A stretch of 64,000 nt of DNA from Juglans regia (Eukaryota > Streptophyta > Magnoliopsida > Fagales > Juglandaceae). Below are positions 12,330 to 23,835 of the stretch, one piece after another. The position numbers and the translations under genes were made by a program. The stretch is from NCBI RefSeq assembly GCF_001411555.2, contig NW_023340296.1, positions 1 through 64,000 of the forward strand, in the 5' to 3' direction. Every line of letters starts with the position of its first letter. Within the stretch, counting starts at the first letter, position 1. The notes below the pieces were generated by a model. The model was given only the letters and a program-made list of their open reading frames with translations, ran no database searches and was not told the DNA's origin.

Positions 12330-13323
12330 TTCTTTTTATAAGTAATAAGTATTTTTATTGATAAAGATAGGCATATCCCAAGTACATCGGAGGTATACAT
12401 ATGAGTACACCAAATTAAGAACTAGATACTGTTACAAGAAAGTTATGGAGGCTGAGACCATTTAACTCTAGAGCAATGGCCCATATAAATAAATTCTTCC
12501 AAAAAAATCTCCTAAAATCCTCCGAGGAAAGTTCATGATCCTCAAAAAGTCTATCATTCCGTTCTCTCCAAATACACCAGAAAATACAAATAGGAACCAT
12601 CTTCCATACTGCTGCAATCTGTGGTGTCCATGTGATCCCTCTCAAGCTAGCTAGTAAATCCACCACCCTTCCCAGCATTACCCAAGCTAGTCCATACTGC
12701 TGAAGAAATAATTTCACATGTCCCTTGCAAAATTACAGTGTAGTAGTAAATGGTCTACTGATTCCCCACTATTTCTGCACATACAACGCTAGTCCATAAT
12801 AATAATTCCCCTCCTTCTTAGATTATCAATGGTTAGGAACTTTCCTAGAGCCGCTGTCCAAACAAAGAATGCAGCCTTGGGAAATGCTTTACTCCTCCAT
12901 GTGTTCCTCCACAGGAAATTGGGCCTAGTTTGAGCTGAAAGTATATCATAAAAAGAGCGAACTGAGAATTTCCTTTTCTTAGAAAGTCTTCCATTCCATT
13001 GTGTCTTCAGCTGGAATCCCAACAATGATGTTGTACAGCAAGTTGAAGAACTCCTCCAGCACACTCACTTCCCAATCTTGTACCTCCCTAGTGAGGTTGA
13101 TATTCCACACCTGTGAACATTGACCAATTTCCCTCACATCAGCCACCATAACTTCCATATCTCGTGCAATTTTGAAAATATTAGGATAAGCATCCTAAAG
13201 AGCCAAATCTCCCACCCACACATCCTCCCAAAAGCTAATTTTGTTGGCATCCCCCAAACACAGCCGAGTGTTACTCAAGTAATCCCTCCACCCTTGCCTT
13301 ATAAACTTCCACAACCCTACCCT
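12330..13323 (-). mobile_element. 5'-truncated LINE with 15-bp TSD (nested)
   Basis: The 15-mer TGCATTATGAAAGTT occurs at 12315-12329 and 13324-13338, exactly flanking the element: a clean target-site duplication. The minus-strand 3' end against the left copy is A-rich (T-rich in plus), as for a LINE tail. The body encodes only the C-terminal zf-RVT part: KFSVRSFYDIL, FFVWTAALGKFLTIDNL and RRRGIIIMD (12789-13064), then LAWVMLGRVVDLLASL and CIFWCIWRERNDRLFED (12415-12717). Upstream (13120-13300) the reading FWEDVWVGD can be seen with a stop after it. It is about 1 kb of a 5-6 kb family, inserted in the long solo LTR. Confidence 0.9.
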
Positions 13324-13406
13324 TGCATTATGAAAGTTAATAAGAAAACACATGAATGACAAGCAAGCTTTAAGATTGGCCCTAAGTTATGGGTGGATGT
13401 GCAAGT

Positions 13407-13620
13407 CACGGACTTCAGCGTGGTCCAACACATGAAAGATATGATGTTTTGAGGTGACACGGACCCAAGTGTGCTCCACCACAGGTTATATTATGCGATG
13501 CCACGGACTCAAGCGTGGTTCGCCATATGTTAAGCGATAACACGGACCGAAGCATGTTTCACTACATGTTATCATAAGTTATACGGTGCTAAGGACCCAA
13601 CCGTGGTTTACCCTATGTTA
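13407..13620. repeat. degenerate tandem repeats, CACGGAC units
   Basis: Five imperfect units start near 13407, 13458, 13502, 13541 and 13590, spaced 39-51 bp. Each has CACGGAC followed by CAAGCGTGGTT-like sequence and ending near CATATGTTA. They lie within the long solo LTR; such arrays are common in plant Gypsy LTRs. Confidence 0.65.
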
Positions 13621-14104
13621 TGATATGTTATATACGGTCAACGACAATTGGACCGGTGTGATGTGTTATTACCGAGTCTTTGACTCATTTGTTTGTTTCT
13701 CTATTTTTATGTTTTAATGTCCCAGATGATGATTTCGTGGATACAGAGCAGGAGTGCCAGGAGTAGAATAGATTTCCAAAGACTTAGTGTATGATTTAGA
13801 CATTTAAGCAGTGTTGGTATCACATAGAACTACCTTATGTCATTTCTTTTATTTCTCAGCTTTTAAGTTATGAAAGATTGTTATACTATGAGTTTTATGA
13901 TCCAATAGATGAGGTATTTTATGAGACCTACATTTGGGTAATGAGAATACCTGAGAAGTGTTGAGAATGTTTGTGAATAGTTATGAGTAGAGATTGAAGT
14001 GGGTTTATGGGTCCCATTGAGAGTATTTTAAGTTGTTTGAATGTATGAAATATGTTGAGTTATTGACTTTTGGATAGATAATTGAAAATGGTGTGAGTCC
14101 CATC

Positions 14105-14185
14105 AATGATTGATTTTTTTTTAATGATGATTTTATTTATATATAATAGTGATTTTATTTATATATAATAGTGATAAATATTATA
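14105..14185. repeat. short tandem repeat, 22-bp unit
   Basis: GATTTTATTTATATATAATA followed by GT is repeated twice in direct succession, with a decayed third start. It lies in the AT-rich end of the long solo LTR. Confidence 0.7.
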
Positions 14186-14374
14186 GTGATTTTTGGAGAG
14201 ACTTTAGTACGAAGATGGTTCACTGTGTTTGGCATGTGGAAAATTTTCATCCGTACAAGAATACTTAGAAATTGTTGAGATATCTTTGCTACCCAAACGT
14301 AGCCTGAATCTCTTTACCGGCCGTTATGTTATGAATATACGTAACATTCCTGACCTACGGGAAGGGGTGTTACA

Positions 14375-14545
14375 ACTTCGTATAGATTATTCAAAGTTAT
14401 AATTAAAGCTCTTCAAATCATCAATAAACTGAATTACACCTAATATGGAGCAATGTAGGATTTAACACTCAATATAATTTTATCATACTCATTCTCCTCT
14501 ATCATAAATTATCCACCGAGTGTGAAACATAGTGAGGGCATTATA
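14375..14545 (-). mobile_element. TRIM-like element, rest of the interrupted right LTR
   Basis: After the solo LTR, the sequence CAAAGTTATAATTAAAGC and the downstream TTTTATCATACTCATT parallel the left repeat of the TRIM-like element at 5780-5875 (CAAAATTATAATTAGAGC and TTTTATCATACTCATT). If the LINE and the solo LTR are taken out, the right repeat reads through continuously from 6083. The right edge is approximate. Confidence 0.6.
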
Positions 14546-14671
14546 CATGAATTACCCGGTATTCATGAAAAGAAAATAGTGAAAAGAAGAATTATGTTAG
14601 ATGAGTGGAGTATTACTACTCTACCTCACATATATAAGACATCTTTTCATAAATTTTATTGGATAATATTA

Positions 14672-16900
14672 TGGCGTCCCGTTTCTCGGTAAAGGACCTA
14701 GTGAGTGCCAAGGGTGCCAACCAATTTGCAACACCCAAGGTTCAAATCGGGTTAAGAGTGCAATGTTCACTAGGAAGTGCACATGTAAGGAAATAGATAT
14801 CTAGTTTGTAGCGGAAAAGTAAAGGCTTAGTATGAAGGCTAAACATTATAGTACCAAAAGTCTAAACCATATATATATATATATATATTCTCACAATATA
14901 CATAGGCCACTTTATTCCACAAATAATTATATACATGCCCATCTGTCTAGTTCATACACCCAAGATGAGGCAAACCGAACACATATGGTTGTCTAACTAA
15001 CAAATATGTACAACTCCCAAAAAGTAAACAAGTTCTACAACAAAGACAAGCCTCCATGCCTAATGCTCGGGCGGGGTTGGTTCTTCCTGGGGTATCACTC
15101 CTGGATCTATTTCTGCATCAAAGTCTATGATTCTGACATCAAAACCATATGTAGTTTAGGCAGCTATGACAAAACTGCTAATGAGAGACAATGCTAGTGA
15201 AGATGCAATGTACAGTTTCATGTAACGAAATGGATGAACGCATATATTAGTGCGTGACGAGGAATCACCCTCTCAAGCAAAAGCACATGTATTCATAAAC
15301 ATTGCGAGGAATCACCATCTTAGTAAAACACAATTATATAAGCATGGCAAGGAATCCCCTTTGAGGAGTTACCCTTTGTGCAAACCTCATTACGCATAAG
15401 TATCACCGAGGTGAGGAATCACCCTCTTCACAAGCACGTAAAACTCATCATATTACATAGATTTTCATCATACAAACATCCGTTGACTGAAAGGCCAACA
15501 GGGAAGTCGCTCCACCATTCGAAATTGGAGAATCACTCCCATCCGATCAATGTGCAAGCCGACTCACCTGTTCCAAACAGGTCAACACTCACACAGAGAT
15601 ATACATGTTGCACCGGGAAACGTCTACCTAGCCAACCAACTCGAAGACACCACATTGATATGCCCAGGGTATTCTCCTTCCCGTCTCTCAGGTAAGGCCA
15701 ACACAATACCGTCACACCCCAATCATCACAGGGGATTCTCCTTCTCATATGGAACTCATGGAAACGCACCGTAGGAATGGTCCAGGGAATCCTTCTTCCC
15801 ATCCATGATGATCGACACACTATTAAGGTTACTCACACAAAGATGTCACCAAAAACAACCGCATTCAAGATCTCAGAAAACATGAAGTAAAAATTCATAA
15901 ATATAATGGCGAAAACATTAATTAGTTCATGATCAAAAAGTGCGAGGTTACAAAGTATGCATATGCCAAATTCCATAACATTATCACAACATTTACCTCA
16001 TATTCCCCAACACTACCTTAGAAGCTAACCTACCCCACAATAGTAAAATCACTACAGTGGCACTGTCCTGGTCTCCTCTTCCGTCGTACTCTTGAAGTCA
16101 CTTGCTTTCTTTGAAGATTTTGACTTCAAAGAATATCCAACCCTTAGTATCTCAAAAGTGAGATTTTAGCTTTTACATTAAGCCATTTATTTTTAATAAG
16201 TAACCTTAAGCAATTTATAGAATGGAAATATTAGGTGTCCTTCTAACTCCAGACGTGCTTGAATAGGAGTCCTTTGGTCTTGATCGTACCACTGCAAGAT
16301 GACAAAGACAGACTGTCAGGACAAGGCTCGCACGTCCTTATGGCCTACCTTAGGTCCTATCTGCAGTCTCTCCTTGAATGAGTCTCCCACGTGGCGTTGG
16401 ACCATACTGTGTTCAGATGATATGACCTGCCGAGTCATAATCTTTTCTACAGACCCACTCCGGATGTCTCTTTAGATGGAGTGTGGGCTTCTGCGTACGA
16501 CACTGCCATCTTCTAAGCATTTCCGCGCTATTCTAAAAAGCTATCATATCTACTCCAATCTTTCCTCGACCATTGCTTGCCTTGGGCGGATAACTCTCTT
16601 TCGCCCGTGCTACCAGCCTCTTCAACTCCTCACTTTTGGCTGGGTACTTGCTCGCCCGATACGGGGTAAAAGTCCTTGTTACACCTTATGCTAAGGTGTG
16701 TCTGACAGGCTTTCTAGATGGTGTCACTTGCCCTTCTGTTGGACTAACTACACTCTGCAGACCATTGCTGCCTCGTTTTCCACCAAATCGAGGGAAAATC
16801 ATCTTTGCCTTCCACTCGACAAGGAAAGGCTCTCTTCTTCGCCTTTCTTTTGCTACTGGAAGGTGGTTTGTCCTCTTTTGCTAGCATAGTCCTCACAAAT
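14672..16900. mobile_element. LTR-like repetitive sequence, unclassified
   Basis: It begins TGGCGTCCCGTTTCTCGG and contains repeated GAGGAATCACC words (15260, 15303, 15350 and 15413) and counterparts such as GGGATTCTCC near 15665-15800, a composition like the LTRs elsewhere in the window. A TA run lies at about 14870-14889. No gag or pol motif is present. The right boundary and TSD could not be established. The ORFs at 15378-15820 overlap on both strands and lack family motifs. It could be a solo LTR, but this is inference. Confidence 0.35.
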
Positions 16901-18033
16901 ACACCAAATGATTACGTGACATGATTTGTGTTCTTCACCAGCATTTCAAAATATGAATTACAAAATGCAAATGCTAGAGGAACCGCATATAGTGTCTTAA
17001 GGCTAAACTCTTCCATCACATACTGACCTATTATCTCATCATTCATGTGAGAGTAAATACTTTGTCAAATAAAAGCCTACAAGTACTCTTTCTAATGTCT
17101 ACAGCTTGGAAATTGTAAAACTATATAAAATCATACGATCACAAAGGTATGACAAAACTGGCTTTCCTAAAAAACAATCTAAAGATCTGTCATCAATATT
17201 ATCATATAGAATGGATAAATCAATTGTCAAAATCTACTTCATAATATTGCTGCCCAACAATTTCATACTCATTCCATAATGGCTTTATAGCCAAAAAAGA
17301 AAATATAAAATAATTGAATTTGTGGCAGCTCAGTTGGGTTCTACATTGAGTTTAGCATGCCAAAGTTTAATGTCTGCATAACCTAAAATCCCCAAAACAT
17401 AGATTCCTGGAACCATATATGCGAAAACCCAAGTTGGGTCATCATCTGACCCTAACAGATCCATAAGTTATAGATTATATTCAATCACACCTTATATTTC
17501 AGCTACGCTTTTGAGTTTAGCATATTGGGTAGCCAAAAGACAACATTCTTTGTGAGAGTCAAAGAGAGAACGTGTTCAAACAAGAATCTGTTGCAAAGGA
17601 AACTTTTATATGGATTATACGTAAAGTAAAAGAAATAAACGCATCTCTAAGAATCAAAAGGTGGCACAGCTTAGAGACACAAGAAGCATTAGATGGTTGA
17701 TCAATGCATAATAGAGACCGCCAAAGACACCAGTTTAGTGAGATAATTCAATCCAATATTGAAGTGACACAAGATGAAGGTCAAAATATAAGGTGAAGCA
17801 AATTTTATCAGATGATATGGAGTTCCATTCAGCTACATAACAGAATAAGCATCTGGGAAAATTAACCTCAAGGAATGGGATCCAACACTTCACTAATTTA
17901 GCTTACCTAAGACAAGGATGTCATTAAGCATATTTATATTCTGAAACAATATGCTAAAAATTGCATCTCTATCAATATGCCAAAATATGAACTTTCCAGC
18001 CAAACAATTTATATGCAACAAAGAAGCCTACCA

Positions 18034-18088
<55 letters not shown>

Positions 18089-19868
18089 CTACTAGAGCTC
18101 AGCTTTAGCAAGTATGTGGCTGCAATGGGAAGAAAGATGAGTCAAAGAGAGGAAATGGAAGCAAAGGCAAGAACACAAGGTCATAGATTCTTCAGGAGGC
18201 TATATGTGAAGTGACAGCCACTTCTACATTTTCCTAATTTGGTAACCTCAAATGATTCACATAAGCAATTTTATTTTTTAAATCTAAAATTGGGTTCAAA
18301 TTCCAAAAAAAAAAAAAAAGTTGGCTAAATAAAAGTTCACCAAATTTAAATAGTTGATAGGCACAAAATAAGCACTCTAACACCAAATCACCACAAAAAA
18401 CCTTGAGCGGCCAAACAAAAAGTACGATGCACCAAGTTAATCACGCCCATTTAACTCTTCTTGCACTTCTTTTTTCGTCAATCAAAACCACCAACCCCAT
18501 CATCCCTAGAGCAAGGAACACTTTTCCTTATTTCTCTAAAATGCTGTTGATTCATTCCTCCTCTCCATTCTCATTATGTCTTTGATCCCACCATTGTTCT
18601 CAAACTTTTTCCTTCGATACCTTGGCCAAACAACCTTCACAGCATGAAAAAAAGGTCTTTGGTCCTACTAAAGTTCCTCAATATCTATCCTCGTCCCAAC
18701 TCCCAACCTCTCTATCACATTAACTTCCAACATTTTCATTAAGCAAACCTCATATAACATGAAATACTGCAAGTCATGCAATTTGAGAACATTGGCAAAC
18801 TTTTAATAAGATTCTAACCTAATACCCACACTAACTGAGTGACCCATAAATAAAACCATTGGAACATCAAAGAGTTCTCCTTTACATTCATGCTATCATA
18901 TAATCAAATTATCTAGGTTATCTATCATATTTTCTTTTTGACCGGTATTTTCCTCACATTACAATTCCTTCTCATATCATTTAGACCATAGGAACCTATC
19001 TGTCACTTCCCTCATATTTTTTATGTTTCATATTTTACAACATGCTTACGTGTACATGATGTATAATGAAGATGCAGGTGTTGCCAAAATGGAGACTACA
19101 GCCACCTCACTTTCGCCACTAAACCACAAAGATTGCAAAAACATGCACAATCTAATTGTTTTGTCAATAATTTTGTGAATGACATATAACAATATAAATA
19201 GAGAATGTTCACTAGACTGTCATTATTGTTCAACCAAGTAGTAATACCACACCATAACCCAATATCATAGTGAAATTAAGCAATTGGATGAGGCTGCAAC
19301 TCATTTTAGTTCAGTCTTAATCCATTTTAATTTTGGATCGGCTCCTTAAATCTTGCGAATTAATCAATTTTGGCCACATGTATTCCTTTTCAGGGTGGCC
19401 ACTAGAATAAGGTCCTTGATAATATCAATGAAGATTTTGAAACATAAATGGCTTTCCAGTCTCCTAACCTCCTTCCCATCTATTGAAATTGCGCCTAGCA
19501 TACGTCATTTCAACAATATTCTATTTCAGGACCGATTGAAATGTTCTCGTTCCAAGCCCTATTTGCGTTGTTAAAAAAAAAAAACGATTCCAAGCTCCAA
19601 AATGGGCATAAAATCCTCCTTTGAAAACAAGTATATATTAACAATAATATACACCAAAGGACCAAAACGTAAATTTCCTTGTTTTGATCAAACCAAAATG
19701 TAAATGTCAACCAAGCTAGAAAAGCAATCGATGCAAAGGTAACCAAAAATAAATAAAACCATTTAAAGGAGAAAAACTCAAGAATAATAAGGAGAATACA
19801 TATTGACAAATCAATAACTATACGATCAAACTTCGATGAAAAGGAATGTAAACGGGAAAAGACAGTAC
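16901..19868. other. non-coding; possibly intron and 3' part of the minus-strand gene
   Basis: This lies downstream (minus sense) of the first exon at 19869-20515, so later exons may be here, but none was recognised. The sequence is AT-rich. A compound TA/GA microsatellite is at 18036-18085 and an A-run near 18306. No family motif was found in either strand. Confidence 0.4.
18036..18085. repeat. compound (TA)n(GA)n microsatellite
   Basis: About ten TA dinucleotides are followed directly by about fifteen GA dinucleotides. It is a simple repeat only; the short plus-strand ORF crossing it is a composition artefact. Confidence 0.9.
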
Positions 19869-20515
19869 CATCCACTCGAACTCGGGCGATACCCACTCGA
19901 CCTCGGTTGGCTTACCATCCCTAGATCCGAGTCACCACCCCCCGTCATCCTCTCATAGCCACCACCTGACTTGGGTCGTTGATCCTCCCCGTACTGACCT
20001 GGAGACCTGAAATTGTTACGACTCAATTCCCTACGCTTTCCCAACTCTAGCCCAGGCCGCTCCTCCCTCCCTTCAAACCCGGGCCTGAGATGCGGTGGAA
20101 CAAACTTGTCTGGTTTCGACGACGTCACCGGAATCGCCACATCTTTCTCCTTTTCCAAACTAGGAACGGGTGAAAAACTGTGAGAACCGGTGCCAGTACG
20201 ACCCAAAGGACGAAGAGAAATGTGGTCCGAGTTGGGTTGGGATCTGGCCTGATCTGGAAATGACTGGGATGGTTGGAGTTGTGAAGACAGAGGCTTAGGC
20301 GGTGGTGTGGTGATGGGTTTGGGTGTTGGTCGAGTCAGGACCAACATACGGCCATGAGCTTTGGGGGAAGAGATTGAGGAGTAAGAGTGTGAAGAAGAAG
20401 AAGGGTTCTTGGTTGGTTTGCTGGTGTTGTTGCTGCTGGGGCTAGGATTGGCGAAGAGGCTTTTATCATAGATGTGGTTGAAGTTGATGGTGGTGTACTT
20501 ATTGGTTTTTGCCAT
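19869..20515 (-). CDS. Ser/Pro-rich plant protein, first coding exon
   Basis: The start is MAKTNKYTTINFNHIYDKSL (ATG at 20515), chosen because the upstream part of the open frame is GA-repeat UTR. The exon encodes about 215 residues: a Ser/Asn-rich stretch (22-50), HGRMLVLTRP (54-63), a Pro-rich run (64-77), ISLRPLGRTG (99-108), KFVPPHLRPGFEGREERPG (137-155), then a Gly/Arg-rich end. A good donor (GGATG then GTACTG) sits at 19868; beyond it the frame turns hydrophobic (FPFTFLFIEV), which looks like intron read-through. I did not recognise a named family. The FVPPHLR core resembles the YIPPHLR eIF4E-binding motif near the N-terminus of DDX3/Ded1 helicases, but no helicase domain is present. 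The function is unknown; the low-complexity composition suggests a disordered protein. Downstream exons were not found. Confidence 0.65.
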
Positions 20516-20580
20516 CCACCACCTTCCACTGCAACTTTTTTGGCCTTTGTTTTTTGGTATTCGTTGAGAAGAGAGGGACT

Positions 20581-20604
20581 GAGAGAGAGAGAGAGAGAGA
20601 GAGA
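20581..20604. repeat. GA microsatellite in the 5' UTR
   Basis: About twelve GA dinucleotides lie 66 bp upstream of the MAKTN start (CT-repeat in the gene's sense). GA/CT tracts are frequent in plant 5' UTRs and core promoters. Confidence 0.85.
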
Positions 20605-20887
20605 TCTGGAAGAGTTGCAAGGGAAGAGGGGCCGAGGGGGGATGTTTCCTCTTTTTCTCTTGATGTCGTCTGGTTTTTCTCCTATTCTTGTCTGATCGTT
20701 ATTGGTATAACGTTAAGCCCCATGGACCATGCTACAGCCCCGCTGGGGCCAAGCATTGTTCTTTGTTTTTTTTTTAAGTTATTTATTGTATAGATTTTTT
20801 AACACTTTTATATATTTTAAAAAAATAAAATAAAAATAAAATATTATTAAAAAACATTTTTTAATCAAAAAATTAAAAAAAATATTA

Positions 20888-20946
20888 AAAAATACTTTCT
20901 TAATCATGAAGTAAAATAAAAAAATCATGATTAAGAAAGTATTTTT
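20888..20946. repeat. perfect 22-bp inverted repeat (hairpin)
   Basis: The left arm 20888-20909 (starts AAAAATACTTTCTT) and right arm 20925-20946 (ends AAGAAAGTATTTTT) are exact reverse complements, with a 15-base loop. The surroundings (about 20760-21060) are very AT-rich, so this may be the centre of a foldback MITE. Confidence 0.9.
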
Positions 20947-21094
20947 AAATAATATTATAAATCTTTTTTATCTTTTTTAAATATTTAAAATTATTAACAA
21001 AATCTATATAAAAAAAACTAAATAAAAACACATAAAAAAATATACACTAATAAAGCGGTAGCTCCAAACAAGTGCTGAGAGCAAGACGCTTAGC

Positions 21095-22250
21095 TGTGTT
21101 TGGATACTAGAGTATCCTCAACACTTTTCAAGTCTTCTCGTACTTTTGAAAATACTTCACATGCCAAACAATTTAAAATACTTTCAATGGAACACACAAA
21201 CTCACTTCAATCTCTACTCACAACTACTCACAAACATTCTATAATACTTATCACTATTACATATAAATAAAAAATAAAATCACTATAATATTTATCACTA
21301 TTAAATATAAATAAAATAAAATTACTATAATATATAAAAAAAAAAAAATCACTATAATATATAAATAAAAAATATTTATCATTATTATATATAAATAAAA
21401 AATAAAATCGCTATAATATATAAATAAATAATAAAATCACTATAATATATAAATAAAAAATAAAATCACTATAATATTTATAACTATTAAATATAAATAA
21501 AAAATAAAATCATTATAATATATGAATAAAAAATAAAATCACTATAATATATAAATAAAAAATAAAATCACTATAATATATAAATAAAAAATAAAATCAC
21601 TATAATATTTATCACTATTAAATAAAAAATAAAATCATTATAATATTTATCTCTATTATATATAAATAAAAAATAAAAACACTAAAATATATAAATAAAA
21701 ATAAAATCACTATTATATATAAATAAAAAATAAAATACTATAATATTTATCACTATTATATATAAATTAAAAATAAAATCACTATAATATATAAATAAAA
21801 AATAACATTACTATAATATTTATCACTATTATATATATAAATAAAATCATTATAATATTTATCACTATTATATATAAATTAAAAATAAAATTATTATAAT
21901 ATTTATCATTATTATATATAAATTAAAAATAAAATCATTATAATATTTATCATTATTATATATAAAAGTAAAATAAAATCACTACAATATTTATTAATAT
22001 TAAAAAATCACTATAATAAAATCATTATAATATTTATTATTAAAAATCAAATCACTATAATATTTATGGGACCTACACATTTTTCAACTACCTACTCAAA
22101 AGTCAACAACTCAACATACTTCACACATCCAAACAATTCAAAATACTCTCAATGGGACCCACAAACTCACTCCAATCTTTACTCATAACTATTCACAAAC
22201 ATTCTCAACACTTCTTAACACTTTTCAACACCCAAACGTACCCTTAGTCT
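21095..22250. mobile_element. MITE-like element expanded by an AT minisatellite
   Basis: The core (about 21241-22070) is a long array of imperfect units of the form ATAAATAAAAAATAAAATCA plus CTATAATAT, mostly 30-35 bp, some with an added TTATCACTATT segment. It is bracketed by an 87-bp direct repeat (21154-21240 and 22119-22205) containing ACACAAACTCACTTCAATCT-like sequence. The outer ends TGTTTGGATA (21097) and ACCCAAACGTACC (22230) are roughly inverted. I infer an old MITE whose interior grew by slippage. No coding capacity. Confidence 0.55.
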
Positions 22251-22269
22251 TTTTCTAAATCTCATTTAG

Positions 22270-22440
22270 ATGATAAGAGTGTTTGATATCATTTTATCTT
22301 ATTTTATTTTATTATTATAAAATTTTTTAAAATTTTATATAAAAAATAATAAAAAATTAATTTTTTTAAATTTTAAAATAATAATAATATTAAAAAAATA
22401 TTTTAACAGCTTTTAACTTTAATTTTAATTTATATCAACT
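22270..22440. mobile_element. AT-rich MITE remnant
   Basis: TTTTATCTTATTTTATTTTA, TTTTTAAAATTTTATATAAA and AATAATAATATTAAAAAAAT match the interior of the MITE copies near 51973, 56889 and 59889. The ends are decayed. It has no ORF. Confidence 0.45.
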
Positions 22441-22609
22441 AAGCATTCAAACCTCAAAAAAAATGACACAGTCGGTGGCCTAAAAAGATAGAGTCGGTGG
22501 TTAAGATCAATCATCACTCTTAACTTTTATTAAAATTGAATCCGTTCAATTAGAAATACGTGTTGCAAAATATAAGGACACGTGTTATCTTTTGGCCTTG
22601 GTTACACAA

Positions 22610-22790
22610 AATCGCAAACGATCTCATCTTATATTATTATTATTATAATTTTCTTTTAAATTTTTATATAAAATATAATAAATAATTAAAATTTTTTAAA
22701 ATTTAAAATAAAAATAATATTTTAAAAATATTTTATTCAATTTTCATCTCATCTCATTTCATATACGTAATGAAATCTTAAAGATAAATT
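22610..22790. mobile_element. AT-rich MITE remnant, second copy
   Basis: The sequence shows the same ordered words as the other copies: ATCTCATCTTATATTATTA at the left, TATATAAAATATAATAAATA in the middle, and TTTTCATCTCATCTCATTTC at the right. The terminal GTTTGGATAG part is eroded. Confidence 0.5.
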
Positions 22791-23519
22791 CACTTACTTG
22801 CTTTAAAACTAAAATAAAAACAACAATATTTACTTAGAGATTTTTCAAAGTTTAGTAAACTAATAGAACTAGATATGACACCTTAAATTCATTGTAATTT
22901 TATAATATTTATATCAAATCATATCAATTTGTAACTTTTAATTTTGTCAAAAAAAAAAACAGTAATACCGTCTTACTCTACATCATCCCTTCTCTATTGG
23001 TATGTTTACATCGTCCCTTGCCTAGAACATTACAACGTTTTTCTTTTATTTTCTTTGTTTTAATTCAAATAAGAATTACAAGTGATGAACTTGATGGTTG
23101 GCATCGGAGCATTGATTTGGGGGAAATGGCACATGGAACAAGGTTTTAGGAATTGGAGAAGATGATAGTCAGTATGTGGCAACATTAAGATTTGCAAAAT
23201 AAGCAAGCAAACTTGCAAGATAAGAGAGCAAAGGATCAGCAAAAGATTATGGGGGAATTGTCACATAAGGTTGATATGATTCTTGAGAATTTCGAGAGTA
23301 ATCGATTACTGCAATAAAAATAAGTGCAGACCGGGGCCATTGATGAAGATGTAGTGAATATGAGAAGGATCTTGTGTCTTCTATTTACGTGGATGAGGAT
23401 GCCTTAATTTAGCCACAAAATCACGAGGAAATGGGTTATTTTACCAAGTTGGGAATCATTTGTTCATGCATTACAATTGAGGTTTTGAAGCTCAACATAT
23501 GATGATCCGATGGAGGCCA

Positions 23520-23835
23520 TTTCTCCTTTGAGACAGACTTCAACAATATTTTAGCGTACAAATCTCAATTTGAGGTACTCTTTAATCGATTCAAGGGTTT
23601 GTCTTGACAATATAAATTGAGTTATTTTTTTAATATATTGAAGAATGAAATTAGATTATCAATTAGAATTCTCAATCCAAGTAATCTAAATTTAGCATTT
23701 CGTCCTGCTAAAATTCAAGAAGAGTATGTGAACAATTCAAATACAAGTTTTAGAGCACCTGATTTCTCCATTGCATGTGGCACTTATCCAGTTTTGGTGG
23801 TAATTCACTTTCACAGTACACATGAGAGAATAAAG
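23520..23835 (+). pseudogene. Gypsy gag fragment
   Basis: Reading through stops gives YKSQFEVLFNRFKGLS, then YKLSYFFNILKNEIRLSIRI and LNPSNLNLAFRPAKIQEEYV. These are the helix-rich core motifs of plant Retrotrans_gag domains (typically QFE.L.NRL.GLSE..KL.CFLSGLK.EIR). At least two in-frame stops are present. It forms part of the plus-strand Gypsy relic. Confidence 0.8.

Larger units (their letters stand above)
7883..14374 (+). mobile_element. long solo LTR (Gypsy-like), interrupted twice
   Basis: It starts TGTAAC and ends GGGGTGTTACA, like the LTR of the element at 36797-41775, and shares internal stretches with it (for example GTAAGTAG.ATCATAT near 11933 and 40659). Flanking bases are TCTTC on the left and ACTTC on the right, a 5-bp duplication with one mismatch. 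No gag or pol lies inside, so it is a solo LTR left by recombination. Removing the nested solo LTR and nested LINE with one TSD each leaves about 3.7 kb. The ORFs inside are chance readings. The orientation is taken from the match to the gag-bearing relative. Confidence 0.7.

Noticed and set aside
15378..15820. ORFs of about 100 codons on both strands
   Set aside because: LTR-like repeat block; overlapping frames and no recognisable domain.
16636..16884. Candidate TATTA TSD pair for the 14672 LTR-like block
   Set aside because: TATTA precedes 14672 and recurs near 17030, but the bases before the right copy do not end in CA, so the match is likely chance.
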